Shown here piece by piece: positions 55,190 through 64,000 of a DNA stretch of 64,000 nucleotides. Origin of the DNA: Cohnella herbarum (GTDB lineage Bacteria; Bacillota; Bacilli; Paenibacillales; Paenibacillaceae); contig NZ_CP051680.1 in the NCBI RefSeq assembly GCF_012849095.1, positions 2,542,001 through 2,606,000 on the forward strand, written 5' to 3'. Within the stretch, counting starts at the first letter, position 1. Each line of letters opens with the position of its first letter. The notes under the pieces were generated by a model. The model was not told the origin of the DNA. It searched no databases and saw only the letters and a list, made by a program, of their open reading frames with translations. The position numbers were made by a program, and so were the translations under genes.

Positions 55190-55497
55190 GTTACGGCGTA
55201 ACGTTATTCCGGTTTTCCGGGTGACTGCGGGATCAATTAGCGGTGTGGCATAACGTTATTTTTTTGAATTCTGTCCATTTTCTTCTTCAGGTGAGAGATA
55301 GCGTTATGGCATAACTTTATTGCGGCACTCTGGATAACTTTGAGGGCAAATAGCGATATCGGATAACGTTATTATATAAACGGCGGGTAGTGTTCCGACA
55401 CTATGGGTCATCCGAGCTCGGAGTCCGCGCTAAAGTATCATATTCCGGCACTATGGCCCCAATCCTGATTGAAAGCATATTCAAAGTATCATAATGG
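55190..55497. repeat. Two further phased repeat sets
   Basis: TAACGTTAT or TAACTTTAT occurs at 55199, 55251, 55312 and 55364 (steps 52, 61, 52). It is followed by TTCCG(A/G)CACTATGG at 55393 and 55443 (50) and AAAGTATCAT at 55432 and 55483 (51). Together with the preceding arrays these fill the 1.1 kb between serS and the opp terminator; no gene was recognised. Confidence 0.82.
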
Positions 55498-55613
55498 ATT
55501 GCTTATTACCGTCTATATAGTTGCAGATTGAACACTTAAGTGTACATGCTTTGCAGAGGGAGACCTGAGTAGTAACCGCGTGGCGGTACTATTCCTCATA
55601 CGAAGCTACTGCT

Positions 55614-55648
55614 AAAAAAAGCCCCAAGTCGCTAGGACTTGGGGCTTT
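55614..55648 (-). terminator. Terminator of the first oligopeptide ABC operon
   Basis: The stem GCCCCAAGTC(C) / GACTTGGGGC, with a TTTTTTT run on the minus strand, lies 14 nt past the OppF stop codon. Confidence 0.92.
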
Positions 55649-55661
55649 TATTTCTTATCGC

Positions 55662-56618
55662 TTACAGCAAATGGCAAGCCGCGAAATGACCCGGCTCCAC
55701 CTCTTTGAACGGAGGCATCGTCGCCGCGCATTCCGGCATGGCGTGCGGACAACGAGTGCGGAACGGGCAACCGCTCGGCGGATTTAGCGGGCTTGGAATC
55801 TCGCCTTGAAGAATGATCCGCTTGCGCGCCTTCTGCAAGTCGGGATCCGGAATCGGAATCGCCGACAGCAGCGATTGCGTATAGGGGTGCATCGGTTTCG
55901 CGTTCAACTTATCGGACGTCGCCACCTCGACCAGCTTGCCCAAGTACATCACTCCGATACGATCGGAAATATGCTTGACCATCGCAAGGTCATGCGCGAT
56001 GAACAAATAAGTTAGCCCGCGTTCCTTCTGCAGCTTCTTGAACAGATTCACGACTTGAGCCTGCACGGATACGTCGAGCGCCGAGATCGGCTCGTCCGCG
56101 ATTATGAATTGCGGCTCGATCGCCAGTGCCCGGGCGATCCCGATGCGTTGGCGTTGTCCGCCGGAGAACTCATGCGGGAAACGTCCGGCATGCTCTTCGT
56201 TCAAACCGACGTCCCTCAGCAGTTGATTGACGCGTTCCTTCTTCTCCTTGCCGGAGTAGAGCCCGTGAATCTCGATCCCTTCGGCGATAATCTTGCCGAC
56301 GGTCATCCGCGGATTCAACGAAGCATACGGATCTTGAAACACCATCTGCATATCTCGATGGAATTTCTCCCGTTCTGCTCCCTTCATCTTCTGAACGTCT
56401 TTACCGTTAAACAAAACTTGCCCGCCGGTAGCTTCGTAGAGACGGATGATCGTTCGTCCGGTCGTCGACTTGCCGCAGCCCGACTCGCCGACCAAACCGA
56501 ACGTCTCGCCCCGCTTGATCGAGAAGTTTAAGCCGTCAACCGCCTTAAGCACCCGACCACCGCTTAGCTGAAAGTGCTTCTGCAAATCTTTTACTTCTAA
56601 AATTTTATCTTCAGCCAT
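55662..56618 (-). CDS. oppF: Oligopeptide ABC transporter ATP-binding protein OppF-like
   Basis: A 318-residue ATPase of the dipeptide/oligopeptide importer family. Walker A is GESGCGKST near residue 42, the signature [17 protein letters not shown] near 150 and Walker [12 protein letters not shown] near 172. The C-terminal oligopeptide-type tail contains the Cys-rich [15 protein letters not shown]. It overlaps oppD by 8 nt. It is paired with OppD, OppB, OppC and the binding protein. It closely parallels the ATPase of the second cluster at 61.9 kb. Confidence 0.93.
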   Translation of the reverse strand: MAEDKILEVKDLQKHFQLSGGRVLKAVDGLNFSIKRGETFGLVGESGCGKSTTGRTIIRLYEATGGQVLFNGKDVQKMKGAEREKFHRDMQMVFQDPYASLNPRMTVGKIIAEGIEIHGLYSGKEKKERVNQLLRDVGLNEEHAGRFPHEFSGGQRQRIGIARALAIEPQFIIADEPISALDVSVQAQVVNLFKKLQKERGLTYLFIAHDLAMVKHISDRIGVMYLGKLVEVATSDKLNAKPMHPYTQSLLSAIPIPDPDLQKARKRIILQGEIPSPLNPPSGCPFRTRCPHAMPECAATMPPFKEVEPGHFAACHLL

Positions 56619-57642
56619 GTGATCCCCTCCCTATTCCAACGGGCATTTCTACCTCGGGAGCGTCCGGATGGTTAAGCCAGCATGCCGCGCTGTGATCCGC
56701 GGACACTTCGAAGTGTTCCGGATCGATCTCTTTACACACTTTCATCGCATATGGACAACGGGCCGCGAACGCGCAGCCGACCGGAGGCGAATACAAATCC
56801 GGCGGCGTACCCGGAATCGAGGCAAGCTCGTTATTTTTGTCGCTGTCGAGCCTTGGAACGGAACGAAGCAAGCCCCAAGTATACGGATGCCTAGGGTTGT
56901 AGAAAATATCGTCCAACGTGCCTCTCTCCACGACTTTACCTGCGTACATAACGATGACTTTATGGGCCATCTCGGCCACGACGCCTAAATCATGCGTAAT
57001 CAAAATAATCGAAGTTTCCGTCTTCTCTTGAATATCTCGCAACAAATCGATGATTTGCGCTTGGATAGTTACGTCCAAGGCAGTCGTCGGCTCATCCGCG
57101 ATCAACAGCTTCGGATTGCAAGCAAGCGACAGCGCGATCATAACCCGTTGACGCATACCGCCCGACAATTCATGCGGGTACTGATGAATTCGTTCTTGGG
57201 CGTTAGACATTCCGACAAGCGTCAACAGCTCGGCAGCCCGTTTCAAGCCTTCCACCTTGCTTACCTTCTGATGCTTGAGAATGCCTTCGGAAATTTGCGC
57301 GCCTACGGTTTTCGTCGGGTTCAGAGAGGTCATCGGATCTTGGAAGATCATCCCCATCTCTTGCCCGCGAATGTGTTGCATTTGGGATTCGTTCATTTTG
57401 GCGATTTCATGCTTACCGTCGAACAAAATGGACGAACCTTCCTTAATCATGCTAGGCGGAGAAGGAACCAGTCTCATGATCGTTTGAGCCGTTACCGATT
57501 TACCGCAACCGGACTCGCCGACGATCGCTAGAACCTCTCCTTTATTTACAGTGAAGGAGACGCCACGAACCGCTTGAACTTCACCGGCATACATTTTGAA
57601 GGAGACGCGTAGATTATTGACTTCAAGTATCGGTTTACCCAT
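56611..57642 (-). CDS. oppD: Oligopeptide ABC transporter ATP-binding protein OppD-like
   Basis: A 343-residue ATPase. Walker A is GESGCGKSV near residue 40, the signature [15 protein letters not shown] near 155 and Walker [13 protein letters not shown] near 180. The C-terminal cluster [15 protein letters not shown], near 290, is the OppD/DppD family signature. It follows oppC by 13 nt and overlaps oppF. It energises peptide uptake together with OppF. Confidence 0.93.
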   Translation of the reverse strand: MGKPILEVNNLRVSFKMYAGEVQAVRGVSFTVNKGEVLAIVGESGCGKSVTAQTIMRLVPSPPSMIKEGSSILFDGKHEIAKMNESQMQHIRGQEMGMIFQDPMTSLNPTKTVGAQISEGILKHQKVSKVEGLKRAAELLTLVGMSNAQERIHQYPHELSGGMRQRVMIALSLACNPKLLIADEPTTALDVTIQAQIIDLLRDIQEKTETSIILITHDLGVVAEMAHKVIVMYAGKVVERGTLDDIFYNPRHPYTWGLLRSVPRLDSDKNNELASIPGTPPDLYSPPVGCAFAARCPYAMKVCKEIDPEHFEVSADHSAACWLNHPDAPEVEMPVGIGRGSHG

Positions 57643-57655
57643 TCGGCAGGCCTCC

Positions 57656-58570
57656 TTATTTTCTCATTTTCGGATCGAGCGCATCTCGCAATCCGTCTCC
57701 AAGAACGTTAAAGCTTAACAAGATTAAACTAAACACGATCGTTGGAAAAATAATCCGGTGAGGCTGGTACCTCATATAGTGGGCACCATCGTTAATCAAG
57801 TTACCCAGAGATGCCATCGGCGGACGGATGCCGACCCCGATGAAGCTTAAGAACGACTCGAAGAATATCGCCGTCGGCACGATAAACGTGATTTGAACGA
57901 TAACCAAACCGATGACGTTAGGAATCAAATGTTGAAGAATAATCCGTTTAGGCTTCGCGCCTAAAGTCCGAGCTGCCAATACGAATTCTTGCTCCTTGAC
58001 GAGCAGAAGCTGACCTCTGACGAGACGGGCCATTCCCACCCAGCCGGTCAAGGCGTAGGCGATAATAATCGAACTTATGCCCGGCCCGAGGAAGACGATG
58101 AGAATGATCGCGAGCAACAGCAACGGGATGGAGTAAATAACCTCGACGATCCGTTGCATCACGTTATCGACCTTACCGCCGAAGTAAGCGGAAATCCCGC
58201 CGTACAGAACGCCGATCACGAGATCGATAAGGGCTGCGATAACCCCGATAAGCAAGGAAATACGCGTTCCCCACCATACCCTCGTCCACAAATCCCGTCC
58301 GAAGTCGTCCGTACCGAAGAAATGACCCCAAGACGGCTTTAAGTCGATATCCTTCAAATATTGCGTTTCGTAATCGTACTTGCTGAACATAGGAGCAAAG
58401 ATGGCTAGTATGGTCAACAGGATCAGTATGATCAATCCCGCCATAGCCATTTTATTAGATCTCAAACGCCTCCACGCGTCCTGCCAATAAGTTAGCGAAG
58501 GCCGCACTATGGATTCCGCGTTTGTCGTTTTCTCGGCCGGTTGAAACTTGTCTTTCGATATGCTTTCCAT
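57656..58570 (-). CDS. oppC: Oligopeptide ABC transporter permease OppC-like
   Basis: A 304-residue membrane permease. An N-terminal cytoplasmic stretch precedes the first helix (about 42-62). The periplasmic segment includes HFFGTDDFGRDLWTRVWWGTR near 90-108, the family hallmark. The EAA-type loop AARTLGAKPKRIILQHLIPN is near 200-220, and the C-terminus ends LGDGLRDALDPKMRK. It starts 3 nt after oppB ends. Confidence 0.94.
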   Translation of the reverse strand: MESISKDKFQPAEKTTNAESIVRPSLTYWQDAWRRLRSNKMAMAGLIILILLTILAIFAPMFSKYDYETQYLKDIDLKPSWGHFFGTDDFGRDLWTRVWWGTRISLLIGVIAALIDLVIGVLYGGISAYFGGKVDNVMQRIVEVIYSIPLLLLAIILIVFLGPGISSIIIAYALTGWVGMARLVRGQLLLVKEQEFVLAARTLGAKPKRIILQHLIPNVIGLVIVQITFIVPTAIFFESFLSFIGVGIRPPMASLGNLINDGAHYMRYQPHRIIFPTIVFSLILLSFNVLGDGLRDALDPKMRK

Positions 58571-58573
58571 CGT

Positions 58574-59503
58574 TTACCTCCTCCCCGACATACGAATCCT
58601 TGGATCGATAAGGCCGTAGGCGATATCGGTCAGGAACATTACGACGATAAGAATTGCCGCGTAGAAAATCGTCAGTCCCGTAATCATCGTATAATCCAAC
58701 GTCGTGATGGAGCTCACGAACTGGTAACCCAAGCCAGGGATAACGAATACGTTCTCGACTACGAGCGTACCCGTAATAACGCCGACCGCAATGGGGCCAA
58801 GAATCGTTACGACAGGCAGTATCGCATTTCGCAACATATGGCCTGTTACGATTTTGCGCGTGGAAAGACCTTTAGACTTAGCTGTTTTAATATAATCCAA
58901 GCTCGCAACCTCGAGCATTGAGGCGCGCATCATCCGCGCTAAAGTAGCGATTGTTCCGAGAGCGAGAGCGAATGCCGGTAAAATACGATTTTCGGGTCCT
59001 TCCCATAAACCTGGCGGAAGAATTCCCCACTTGTTACCTACGTAAAGCGAAAGCAGCGGTGCAAGAACGAACGAAGGAATGGATATGCCGATGAGAGCAA
59101 TGATCATGGCGGAATGATCCTGCCACTTGTTATGCTTTAATGCGGCAACGATTCCAAGCGAAAGACCTATGATGATCGCGATAATAAGCGATTCGACTCC
59201 AAGCTCCAACGAAGCCGGGAACGATTGCTTGATGACTTCAACGACCGTACGGGTCGGGAATTGATACGATACGCCCAAATCTCCTTGGGCTACATTTCCT
59301 AAATACTGCAGGTACTGCTGCCATTCCGGCTTATCCAAGCCGTATTGCGCTTTCAAGATGGCCAAGTTTTCTGGCGGCAACTTCGCGGCAACTTCTCCAA
59401 AAGGATTTCCCGGCAATAGCTTCATGAGAAAAAAAGTCGCCGTGATAATGACCCATAACGTAACGATCATATAGATAAAGCGACGCAGCACGTATTTCAG
59501 CAC
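58574..59503 (-). CDS. oppB: Oligopeptide ABC transporter permease OppB-like
   Basis: A 309-residue permease with six predicted helices. The first is at residues 9-29 (FIYMIVTLWVIITATFFLM cut), followed by LPGNPF. The coupling loop YIKTAKSKGLSTRKIVTGHML is near 205-225, and the conserved VIPGLGYQFVSSI segment is near 262. First of the four transport genes downstream of the binding protein. Confidence 0.94.
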   Translation of the reverse strand: MLKYVLRRFIYMIVTLWVIITATFFLMKLLPGNPFGEVAAKLPPENLAILKAQYGLDKPEWQQYLQYLGNVAQGDLGVSYQFPTRTVVEVIKQSFPASLELGVESLIIAIIIGLSLGIVAALKHNKWQDHSAMIIALIGISIPSFVLAPLLSLYVGNKWGILPPGLWEGPENRILPAFALALGTIATLARMMRASMLEVASLDYIKTAKSKGLSTRKIVTGHMLRNAILPVVTILGPIAVGVITGTLVVENVFVIPGLGYQFVSSITTLDYTMITGLTIFYAAILIVVMFLTDIAYGLIDPRIRMSGRR

Positions 59504-59558
59504 GATGAAATCCTCCTTTCCGGGAATGAATAATTTTCCTATGCCCTACAATCAACAT

Positions 59559-59589
59559 GAAAGAAGCCGTTCTAGCAACGGCCTCTTCC
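59559..59589 (-). other. Intercistronic stem-loop between oppA and oppB
   Basis: Arms GGAAGAGGCCGTTG and AACGGCTTCTTTC (minus strand) pair around a CTAG loop with no real T-run, so partial termination or message protection is more likely than full termination. Confidence 0.55.
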
Positions 59590-59649
59590 ATGGATTGTTC
59601 TTGTACTGAATGTACGGCATGATCGCTTCTAGATCATGGAGCCTCCGAA

Positions 59650-61329
59650 TTACTTAATCGAAGTCCATTTCAACTCGAAGTCGGGACCGTAAGGAGGTAA
59701 GATCAAACCCTCTACTTTGTCTTTGATCAAGAACGGCGAAGAGCGGAAGAACAGCGGGAATACCGCAGCTTCTTCAAGCAAGATTTTTTCGGCTTCGTGC
59801 ATTTTTTCAGCGCGTACTTTGTTGTCGAGCTCTTTGTTAGCCGATTTGATCAACTCGTCGTACTTCGCGTTTTTCCAATCTTGCGTATTGAACGGGCTGC
59901 CCGAAACGTACATATCCAACCAAGTCATCGGATCGTTGTAGTCAGCGCCCCACAATGTGGATACGATGGAGTAGTTTTTGCTAAGCTCTCTTTCAAGACG
60001 AGTCGCATGCGGCAACGGCTCGGCAAGAACCGTAATTCCTAAATTCGTTTTCCATTGGGAAACGAGGAATTCAAGCAATTTCTTACCGGTTTCCGTATCA
60101 TCGCCCATTACGGACACTTGCGGTAAAGAAGAAATACCGACTTCAGCCAAACCTTCGGCAAGCAAAGTTTTTGCTTTAGCCGCGTCGAAAGGAACTTCCG
60201 TATCTCCTACGACTTTACGGAACTCAGCTCCGTTACCGTCGCTGTTACCGTTAGGAACGTAACCGGTAGAAGCTACGGAACCGTTTTTCAGAACAACGTC
60301 GACAAGACCTTGACGGTCGATCGCCATGCTCAAAGCTTGACGAACTTTAACGTTAGCGAAAGCGGGAACTTTCGATTGTTGGAAGTTCAAGTAACCCGTA
60401 ACAAGCTCGCTCTTGCGGTGAAGCTCCGATTTACCTTCATAAGGCTTCATTTGATCGCCTTTGATGTCGGCATAATCCGTTTTATTGGATTCGTACAAGT
60501 TCAAGCCTGTTGCCGTATCTTTGACGATATTCAAAGTTACTTTATCTAGCTTGACGTTGGCGGCATCCCAATATTTCGGGTTTTTCTCGAGTACGAGCTG
60601 TTGCTCATGATCCCATTTCGTCAGTACGAATGGACCGGCTCCGAGAACTTTGTCCGCATCCGCGCCGCTCTTGTCGCCTTGAGCTTCAACGAACTCTTGT
60701 TTTTGCGGGTAGTAGTTCAAAAATGCAAGCTGAGCAGTAAAATATGCCCGCGGAATATCCAATTTCAATTCCAGCGTCTTCTCGTCAAGTGCTTTGACGC
60801 CAAGGTTTTCTTTAGCCGCTTTCAATTTCTCCGGCGTATCCGCTTCGATTACCTCTTGGCCGCCTTTCAACCAAGTAAGAATGAATGCATAGGAAGCTTT
60901 AGTCGCTGGATCCAGCGTTCTTTGGTAGGAATAAACGAAGTCTTTGGCAGTCAACGGAGATCCGTCGGCCCACACAAGACCGTCGCGCAATTTAATCGTA
61001 TAAGTCAAACCGTCTTCGGAAATCGTTGGCAACTCCGCTGCTAGAGCTGGTTGCGGATTCATGTCTTTGTCCAAACGGTACAAGCCTTCGCTGATCGCTC
61101 CGAGAATCGTAAACGAAGCAGCGCTTTCCGCGATCGATACGTCGAGTGCCGGAGGATCGGCGCGGTAGTTCATAACCATTTCTTGTTTACTGCCCTTGCC
61201 GGAACCTGCCGACGCGGATGCAGTTGCCGAACCGGATGGCTCAGCAGCGTTGTTGTTGCCGCAAGCCGCAAGTAACGAGCCCGCAAGCGTGACTGCCATG
61301 GCAGTCGAGAAAATCTTCTTGAAATTCAT
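59650..61329 (-). CDS. oppA: Oligopeptide-binding lipoprotein OppA-like
   Basis: A 559-residue family 5 solute-binding lipoprotein. The signal peptide ends in the lipobox LLAAC at about 19-23, then an Asn/Ala/Ser-rich linker. Mature-domain hallmarks are ISEGLYRLDKDMNPQPALA near 80, TYTIKLRDGLVWADGSPLTAKDFVYSY cut near 108-125, and KVRQALSMAIDRQGLV near 325. It captures peptides outside the cell for the downstream OppBCDF. The ATG follows GGGGAGGCAAC. Confidence 0.94.
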   Translation of the reverse strand: MNFKKIFSTAMAVTLAGSLLAACGNNNAAEPSGSATASASAGSGKGSKQEMVMNYRADPPALDVSIAESAASFTILGAISEGLYRLDKDMNPQPALAAELPTISEDGLTYTIKLRDGLVWADGSPLTAKDFVYSYQRTLDPATKASYAFILTWLKGGQEVIEADTPEKLKAAKENLGVKALDEKTLELKLDIPRAYFTAQLAFLNYYPQKQEFVEAQGDKSGADADKVLGAGPFVLTKWDHEQQLVLEKNPKYWDAANVKLDKVTLNIVKDTATGLNLYESNKTDYADIKGDQMKPYEGKSELHRKSELVTGYLNFQQSKVPAFANVKVRQALSMAIDRQGLVDVVLKNGSVASTGYVPNGNSDGNGAEFRKVVGDTEVPFDAAKAKTLLAEGLAEVGISSLPQVSVMGDDTETGKKLLEFLVSQWKTNLGITVLAEPLPHATRLERELSKNYSIVSTLWGADYNDPMTWLDMYVSGSPFNTQDWKNAKYDELIKSANKELDNKVRAEKMHEAEKILLEEAAVFPLFFRSSPFLIKDKVEGLILPPYGPDFELKWTSIK

Positions 61330-61863
61330 TCTGTTGCCTCCCCGTTTTTATTGACTATCTTTGCTAATTCACATAGCTTCTATGCATCTATACCTGCATA
61401 TACCCCCATGTTTCGAAACTGAAAATTGCCAAAATCTCCAAATATGAAAAAATGACAATTCCAATATCCGACATTTGTTCTTCTCAATAGAATGATTAAC
61501 CATCCTGCACTGGATTAACTCACTCTTCCAAGTTGATTTTTTGACGGAATAGTTGTCATATTACATTAATAGGATCGGAATTTGCAATGAGAGTTTCTGG
61601 TAAAGGGACTTAAAGTGACTTATTATGTTCTGTTATATAACACCAATGTGACACAAATCGCGATTTTTATGTATTTTTAATTAATCATTCCGCATAAACA
61701 TTCATTTCATTTGTCGAAAATGTAAGGGGAGAATCAAAAAATGTGAAATTATGTTCAAATTAAAACCATATAATAGTAACAACGCATTCTTACTGGATGT
61801 AATATTAGTACAAAACTAACTAAATGTAAGCGGGCCATTAAAAATTGCTAATGTATATGAAAA
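61330..61863. other. AT-rich intergenic region upstream of oppA
   Basis: The stretch is clearly lower in GC than its surroundings. It contains no open frame with a ribosome site, no repeat array and no clear promoter. It presumably holds the oppA promoter and leader. Confidence 0.5.
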
Positions 61864-61902
61864 ATCCTCCATCTATGGCTCTAAACAGCCATTTCCGGAG
61901 GA
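61864..61902 (-). terminator. Terminator of the second oligopeptide ABC operon
   Basis: A bulged stem (TCCTCC..AATGGCT / AGCCATAGATGGAGGA on the minus strand) is followed by TTTTT, about 20 nt past the OppF stop codon. Confidence 0.85.
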
Positions 61903-61920
61903 CCGATTCGACGTTATGAT

Positions 61921-62877
61921 TTATGCATAATGACAAGCGGCATAATGCGCAGGACGCACTTCGCGGAACGCGGGAGTTTCCGCCGCGCATTTCTCCGTCG
62001 CCACAGGACAGCGAGTACGGAAGGCACAGCCGCTCGGAGGATTGACGGGGCTTGGCAAGTCGCCGCTTAACACGATACGTTCTTTGTTCGCCTCGACGTC
62101 GGGATCCGGAACCGGGATCGCCGACAGCAACGCTTTCGTATAAGGGTGCTGCGGATTCGAATACAGATCCTCGCTAAGCGCGAGTTCGACGATTTTACCC
62201 AAATACATAACGGCTACTCGATCGCTTATGTACTTGACCATCGATAGATCATGCGCCACGAACAAATACGTGAGCCCCATTTTCTTCTGAAGCTCCATAA
62301 GTAAATTCACGATTTGCGCTTGTATCGATACATCCAACGCCGATATCGGTTCATCGCATACGATGAATTCCGGCTTCACTGCAAGCGCCCTCGTAATTCC
62401 GATCCGTTGGCGTTGTCCGCCGGAAAATTCATGCGGGTAACGAGAGGCGTGCTCGGCGTTTAATCCGACCAGTTCGAGCAACTCTTCCACCCGACGTTTC
62501 CTCTCGGCCTTACTGCCCGCCAATCCATGAATATCAAGCGCTTCGCCAACGATATCCAGAACGGTCATCCTAGGGTTAAGCGAAGCGTACGGATCCTGGA
62601 ACACCATCTGCATCTTGCTGCGGCATACTTTCAATTTCTTGCCGGACAGCTTGGAAATATCGGTTCCATCCAACAGGATTCGCCCGGCCGTCGGCTCGTA
62701 CAAGCGAATAATCGTGCGTCCGGCCGTCGATTTACCGCAACCGGATTCGCCGACGAGCCCCAACGTTTCCCCCTTTTGAATGGAGAAGCTAATATCTTGG
62801 ACGGCTTTCAATACGCGGTTATTGCCAACGTGAAAAAATTTGGTTAAATTTTCGATTTCAACAAACGCCTTACTCAT
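61921..62877 (-). CDS. oppF: Oligopeptide ABC transporter ATP-binding protein OppF-like (second operon)
   Basis: A 318-residue ATPase, the same length and a close paralogue of the one at 55.7 kb. Walker A is GESGCGKST near 42, the signature [17 protein letters not shown] near 150 and Walker [13 protein letters not shown] near 172. The Cys-rich tail is [15 protein letters not shown]. It overlaps the upstream oppD-like gene by four bases. It belongs to a separate operon entering from the right edge. Confidence 0.93.
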   Translation of the reverse strand: MSKAFVEIENLTKFFHVGNNRVLKAVQDISFSIQKGETLGLVGESGCGKSTAGRTIIRLYEPTAGRILLDGTDISKLSGKKLKVCRSKMQMVFQDPYASLNPRMTVLDIVGEALDIHGLAGSKAERKRRVEELLELVGLNAEHASRYPHEFSGGQRQRIGITRALAVKPEFIVCDEPISALDVSIQAQIVNLLMELQKKMGLTYLFVAHDLSMVKYISDRVAVMYLGKIVELALSEDLYSNPQHPYTKALLSAIPVPDPDVEANKERIVLSGDLPSPVNPPSGCAFRTRCPVATEKCAAETPAFREVRPAHYAACHYA

Positions 62878-63890
62878 ACCGCCGCCCCCTTGCCGCCCGA
62901 TGAATCCGTTTGTTTCGCGTAAGGATGCTGCAGCCAGCAGCGCACCGATTGCGTCGTGCTCAACTCAGTCATATCCGGAACTTGCGTTTCGCAGATCGTC
63001 ATCGCGAATTCGCATCGACTACAGAACCCACAGCCTTGGGGCGGCTTGATCAAATCCGGAGGCGTCCCGAATATCGGAATGAGCGGCTCGGATTTATCCT
63101 GGTCTAGCCGAGGCAACGACTTTAACAACCCTTTCGTGTACGGATGTTTCGGGTTGCGGAAAATTTCCCGTTTCGTTCCCGTTTCGACGATCTGACCCGC
63201 GTACATGACCAAGACACGGTCGCAAAGGTCGGCCACGATTCCCAAATCATGCGTAATCAAAATAATAGATGTATTTAATCGTTTCTGAAGATCTTTCATT
63301 AACGTAAGGATTTGCGCTTGTATCGTGACATCCAATGCAGTCGTCGGTTCGTCGGCAATTAACAGAAACGGATTACACGCAAGCGCAATCGCAATCATTA
63401 CCCGCTGCCGCATGCCTCCGGAAAACTGATGCGGATACTGATTAAGCCGCGTCTCCGGGTTAGGGATACCCACCATCGTCAGCAACTCGATGACGCGAGC
63501 TTTCGCCATTACCCCGCTAAGACGCTGATGCTGAACAAGACCTTCCATGATCTGTTTCCCGACCGTCATCGTCGGATTCAGCGATGTCATCGGATCTTGG
63601 AAGATCATGCCGATCTGATCGCCGCGAACTTTCCTCATTTCCTTCTCGGACAACTTCAGAAGATCCAACTCGCCCAGCTTCACGGAACCGCTTTTGATTT
63701 TGCCGGGAGGCATCTGAATCAACCGCATTATCGTTTGGGCCGTGACGCTTTTACCGGAACCGGATTCGCCAACGATCGCGACGGCCTCCCCTTCTTTGAC
63801 CTCAAAGCTGATGTCCCGGACCGCTTGCACTTCTCCGCCGTAAACATCGAAAGACACGCTTAAGTTTTCCACTTCAAGTAACGTTTTCAT
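62874..63890 (-). CDS. oppD: Oligopeptide ABC transporter ATP-binding protein OppD-like (second operon)
   Basis: A 338-residue ATPase paralogous to the one at 56.6 kb. Walker A is GESGSGKSV near 40, the signature [17 protein letters not shown] near 155 and Walker [13 protein letters not shown] near 180. The tail is [15 protein letters not shown] near 290. It starts 31 nt after the partial oppC. The second system may import different peptides from the first. Confidence 0.93.
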   Translation of the reverse strand: MKTLLEVENLSVSFDVYGGEVQAVRDISFEVKEGEAVAIVGESGSGKSVTAQTIMRLIQMPPGKIKSGSVKLGELDLLKLSEKEMRKVRGDQIGMIFQDPMTSLNPTMTVGKQIMEGLVQHQRLSGVMAKARVIELLTMVGIPNPETRLNQYPHQFSGGMRQRVMIAIALACNPFLLIADEPTTALDVTIQAQILTLMKDLQKRLNTSIILITHDLGIVADLCDRVLVMYAGQIVETGTKREIFRNPKHPYTKGLLKSLPRLDQDKSEPLIPIFGTPPDLIKPPQGCGFCSRCEFAMTICETQVPDMTELSTTQSVRCWLQHPYAKQTDSSGGKGAAV

Positions 63891-63921
63891 CTGGAGATGA
63901 CCTCCTTTCCGTGTCTAACGT

Positions 63922-64000
63922 TTATTTTTTCATTTTCGGGTCGAATGCGTCGCGCACTCCGTCACCGAAGATGTTGAAGGCGAATATCGTCAAACTCAAG
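63922..64000 (-). CDS. oppC: Oligopeptide permease OppC-like, C-terminal end (cut by window edge)
   Basis: The last 26 codons of a permease read LSLTIFAFNIFGDGVRD and then AFDPKMKK before TAA. This matches the end of the OppC gene at 57.7 kb (LGDGLRDALDPKMRK). The rest lies beyond the window. Confidence 0.88.
   Translation of the reverse strand, partial: LSLTIFAFNIFGDGVRDAFDPKMKK

Overview
The window looks like a chromosomal segment of a spore-forming Firmicute of the Paenibacillaceae (Paenibacillus/Cohnella type). The reasons are: two sugar ABC transporters without their own ATPase, YesM/YesN two-component pairs, T-box leaders before tyrS and serS, an S-layer-homology surface protein, two YjcZ-type spore peptides, a hemE-hemH-hemY operon, moderate GC, and strong Shine-Dalgarno sites with frequent TTG/GTG starts. 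This assignment comes from gene content, not from a database search.

Layout. 0-8 kb: a YfiT-like DinB protein and a family 6 DNA glycosylase converge on a shared terminator. A sugar ABC operon follows (binding protein and two permeases), then an MBL-hydrolase/TetR pair and a GAF/HD-GYP c-di-GMP phosphodiesterase. 7-16 kb, minus strand: CapA, GDPD and FAH-family genes, preceded by a YesM-YesN-NagZ-ROK kinase operon that suggests regulated amino-sugar use. 16.2-17.5 kb is non-coding, with a nested inverted repeat and a long phased repeat array. 17.5-25 kb: a three-gene ABC-2 exporter, a UvrD-type helicase and a mobA-moeA-mobB molybdenum-cofactor operon. 25-28 kb: an SLH/fibronectin-III surface protein. 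28-37 kb: a second carbohydrate locus (YesM, YesN, binding protein, two permeases, GH78 alpha-L-rhamnosidase) with a probable CcpA site. 37.5-44.8 kb: a PhyH oxygenase divergent from an AraC regulator, then hemE-hemH-hemY divergent from an MFS exporter. 44.9-46.3 kb: a complete IS3-family element inserted inside a repeat array. 46.6-54.5 kb: tyrS and serS, each with a T-box leader, bracket a two-gene TOMM (azoline peptide) modification locus and two YjcZ-type small genes. 55.6-64 kb: two tandem oligopeptide ABC operons, the second cut by the window edge.

The most unusual feature is a set of intergenic repeat arrays (about 16.7-17.3, 39.4-39.8, 44.8/46.4, 52.6-52.8 and 54.5-55.5 kb). Their sequences differ, but spacing is nearly always 47-54 bp, with occasional 60-62 bp steps. 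That is about five helical turns, or six at the longer steps, as if helical phase is kept while sequence changes. The IS3 element has split one array, and removing it with its 5-bp target duplication restores a 61-bp step.

The second point of interest is the TOMM locus. It resembles the HcaF/HcaD pair of heterocycloanthracin biosynthesis, but the F-like protein seems to lack its N-terminal leader-binding region, and no Cys/Gly-rich precursor or dehydrogenase was found nearby.
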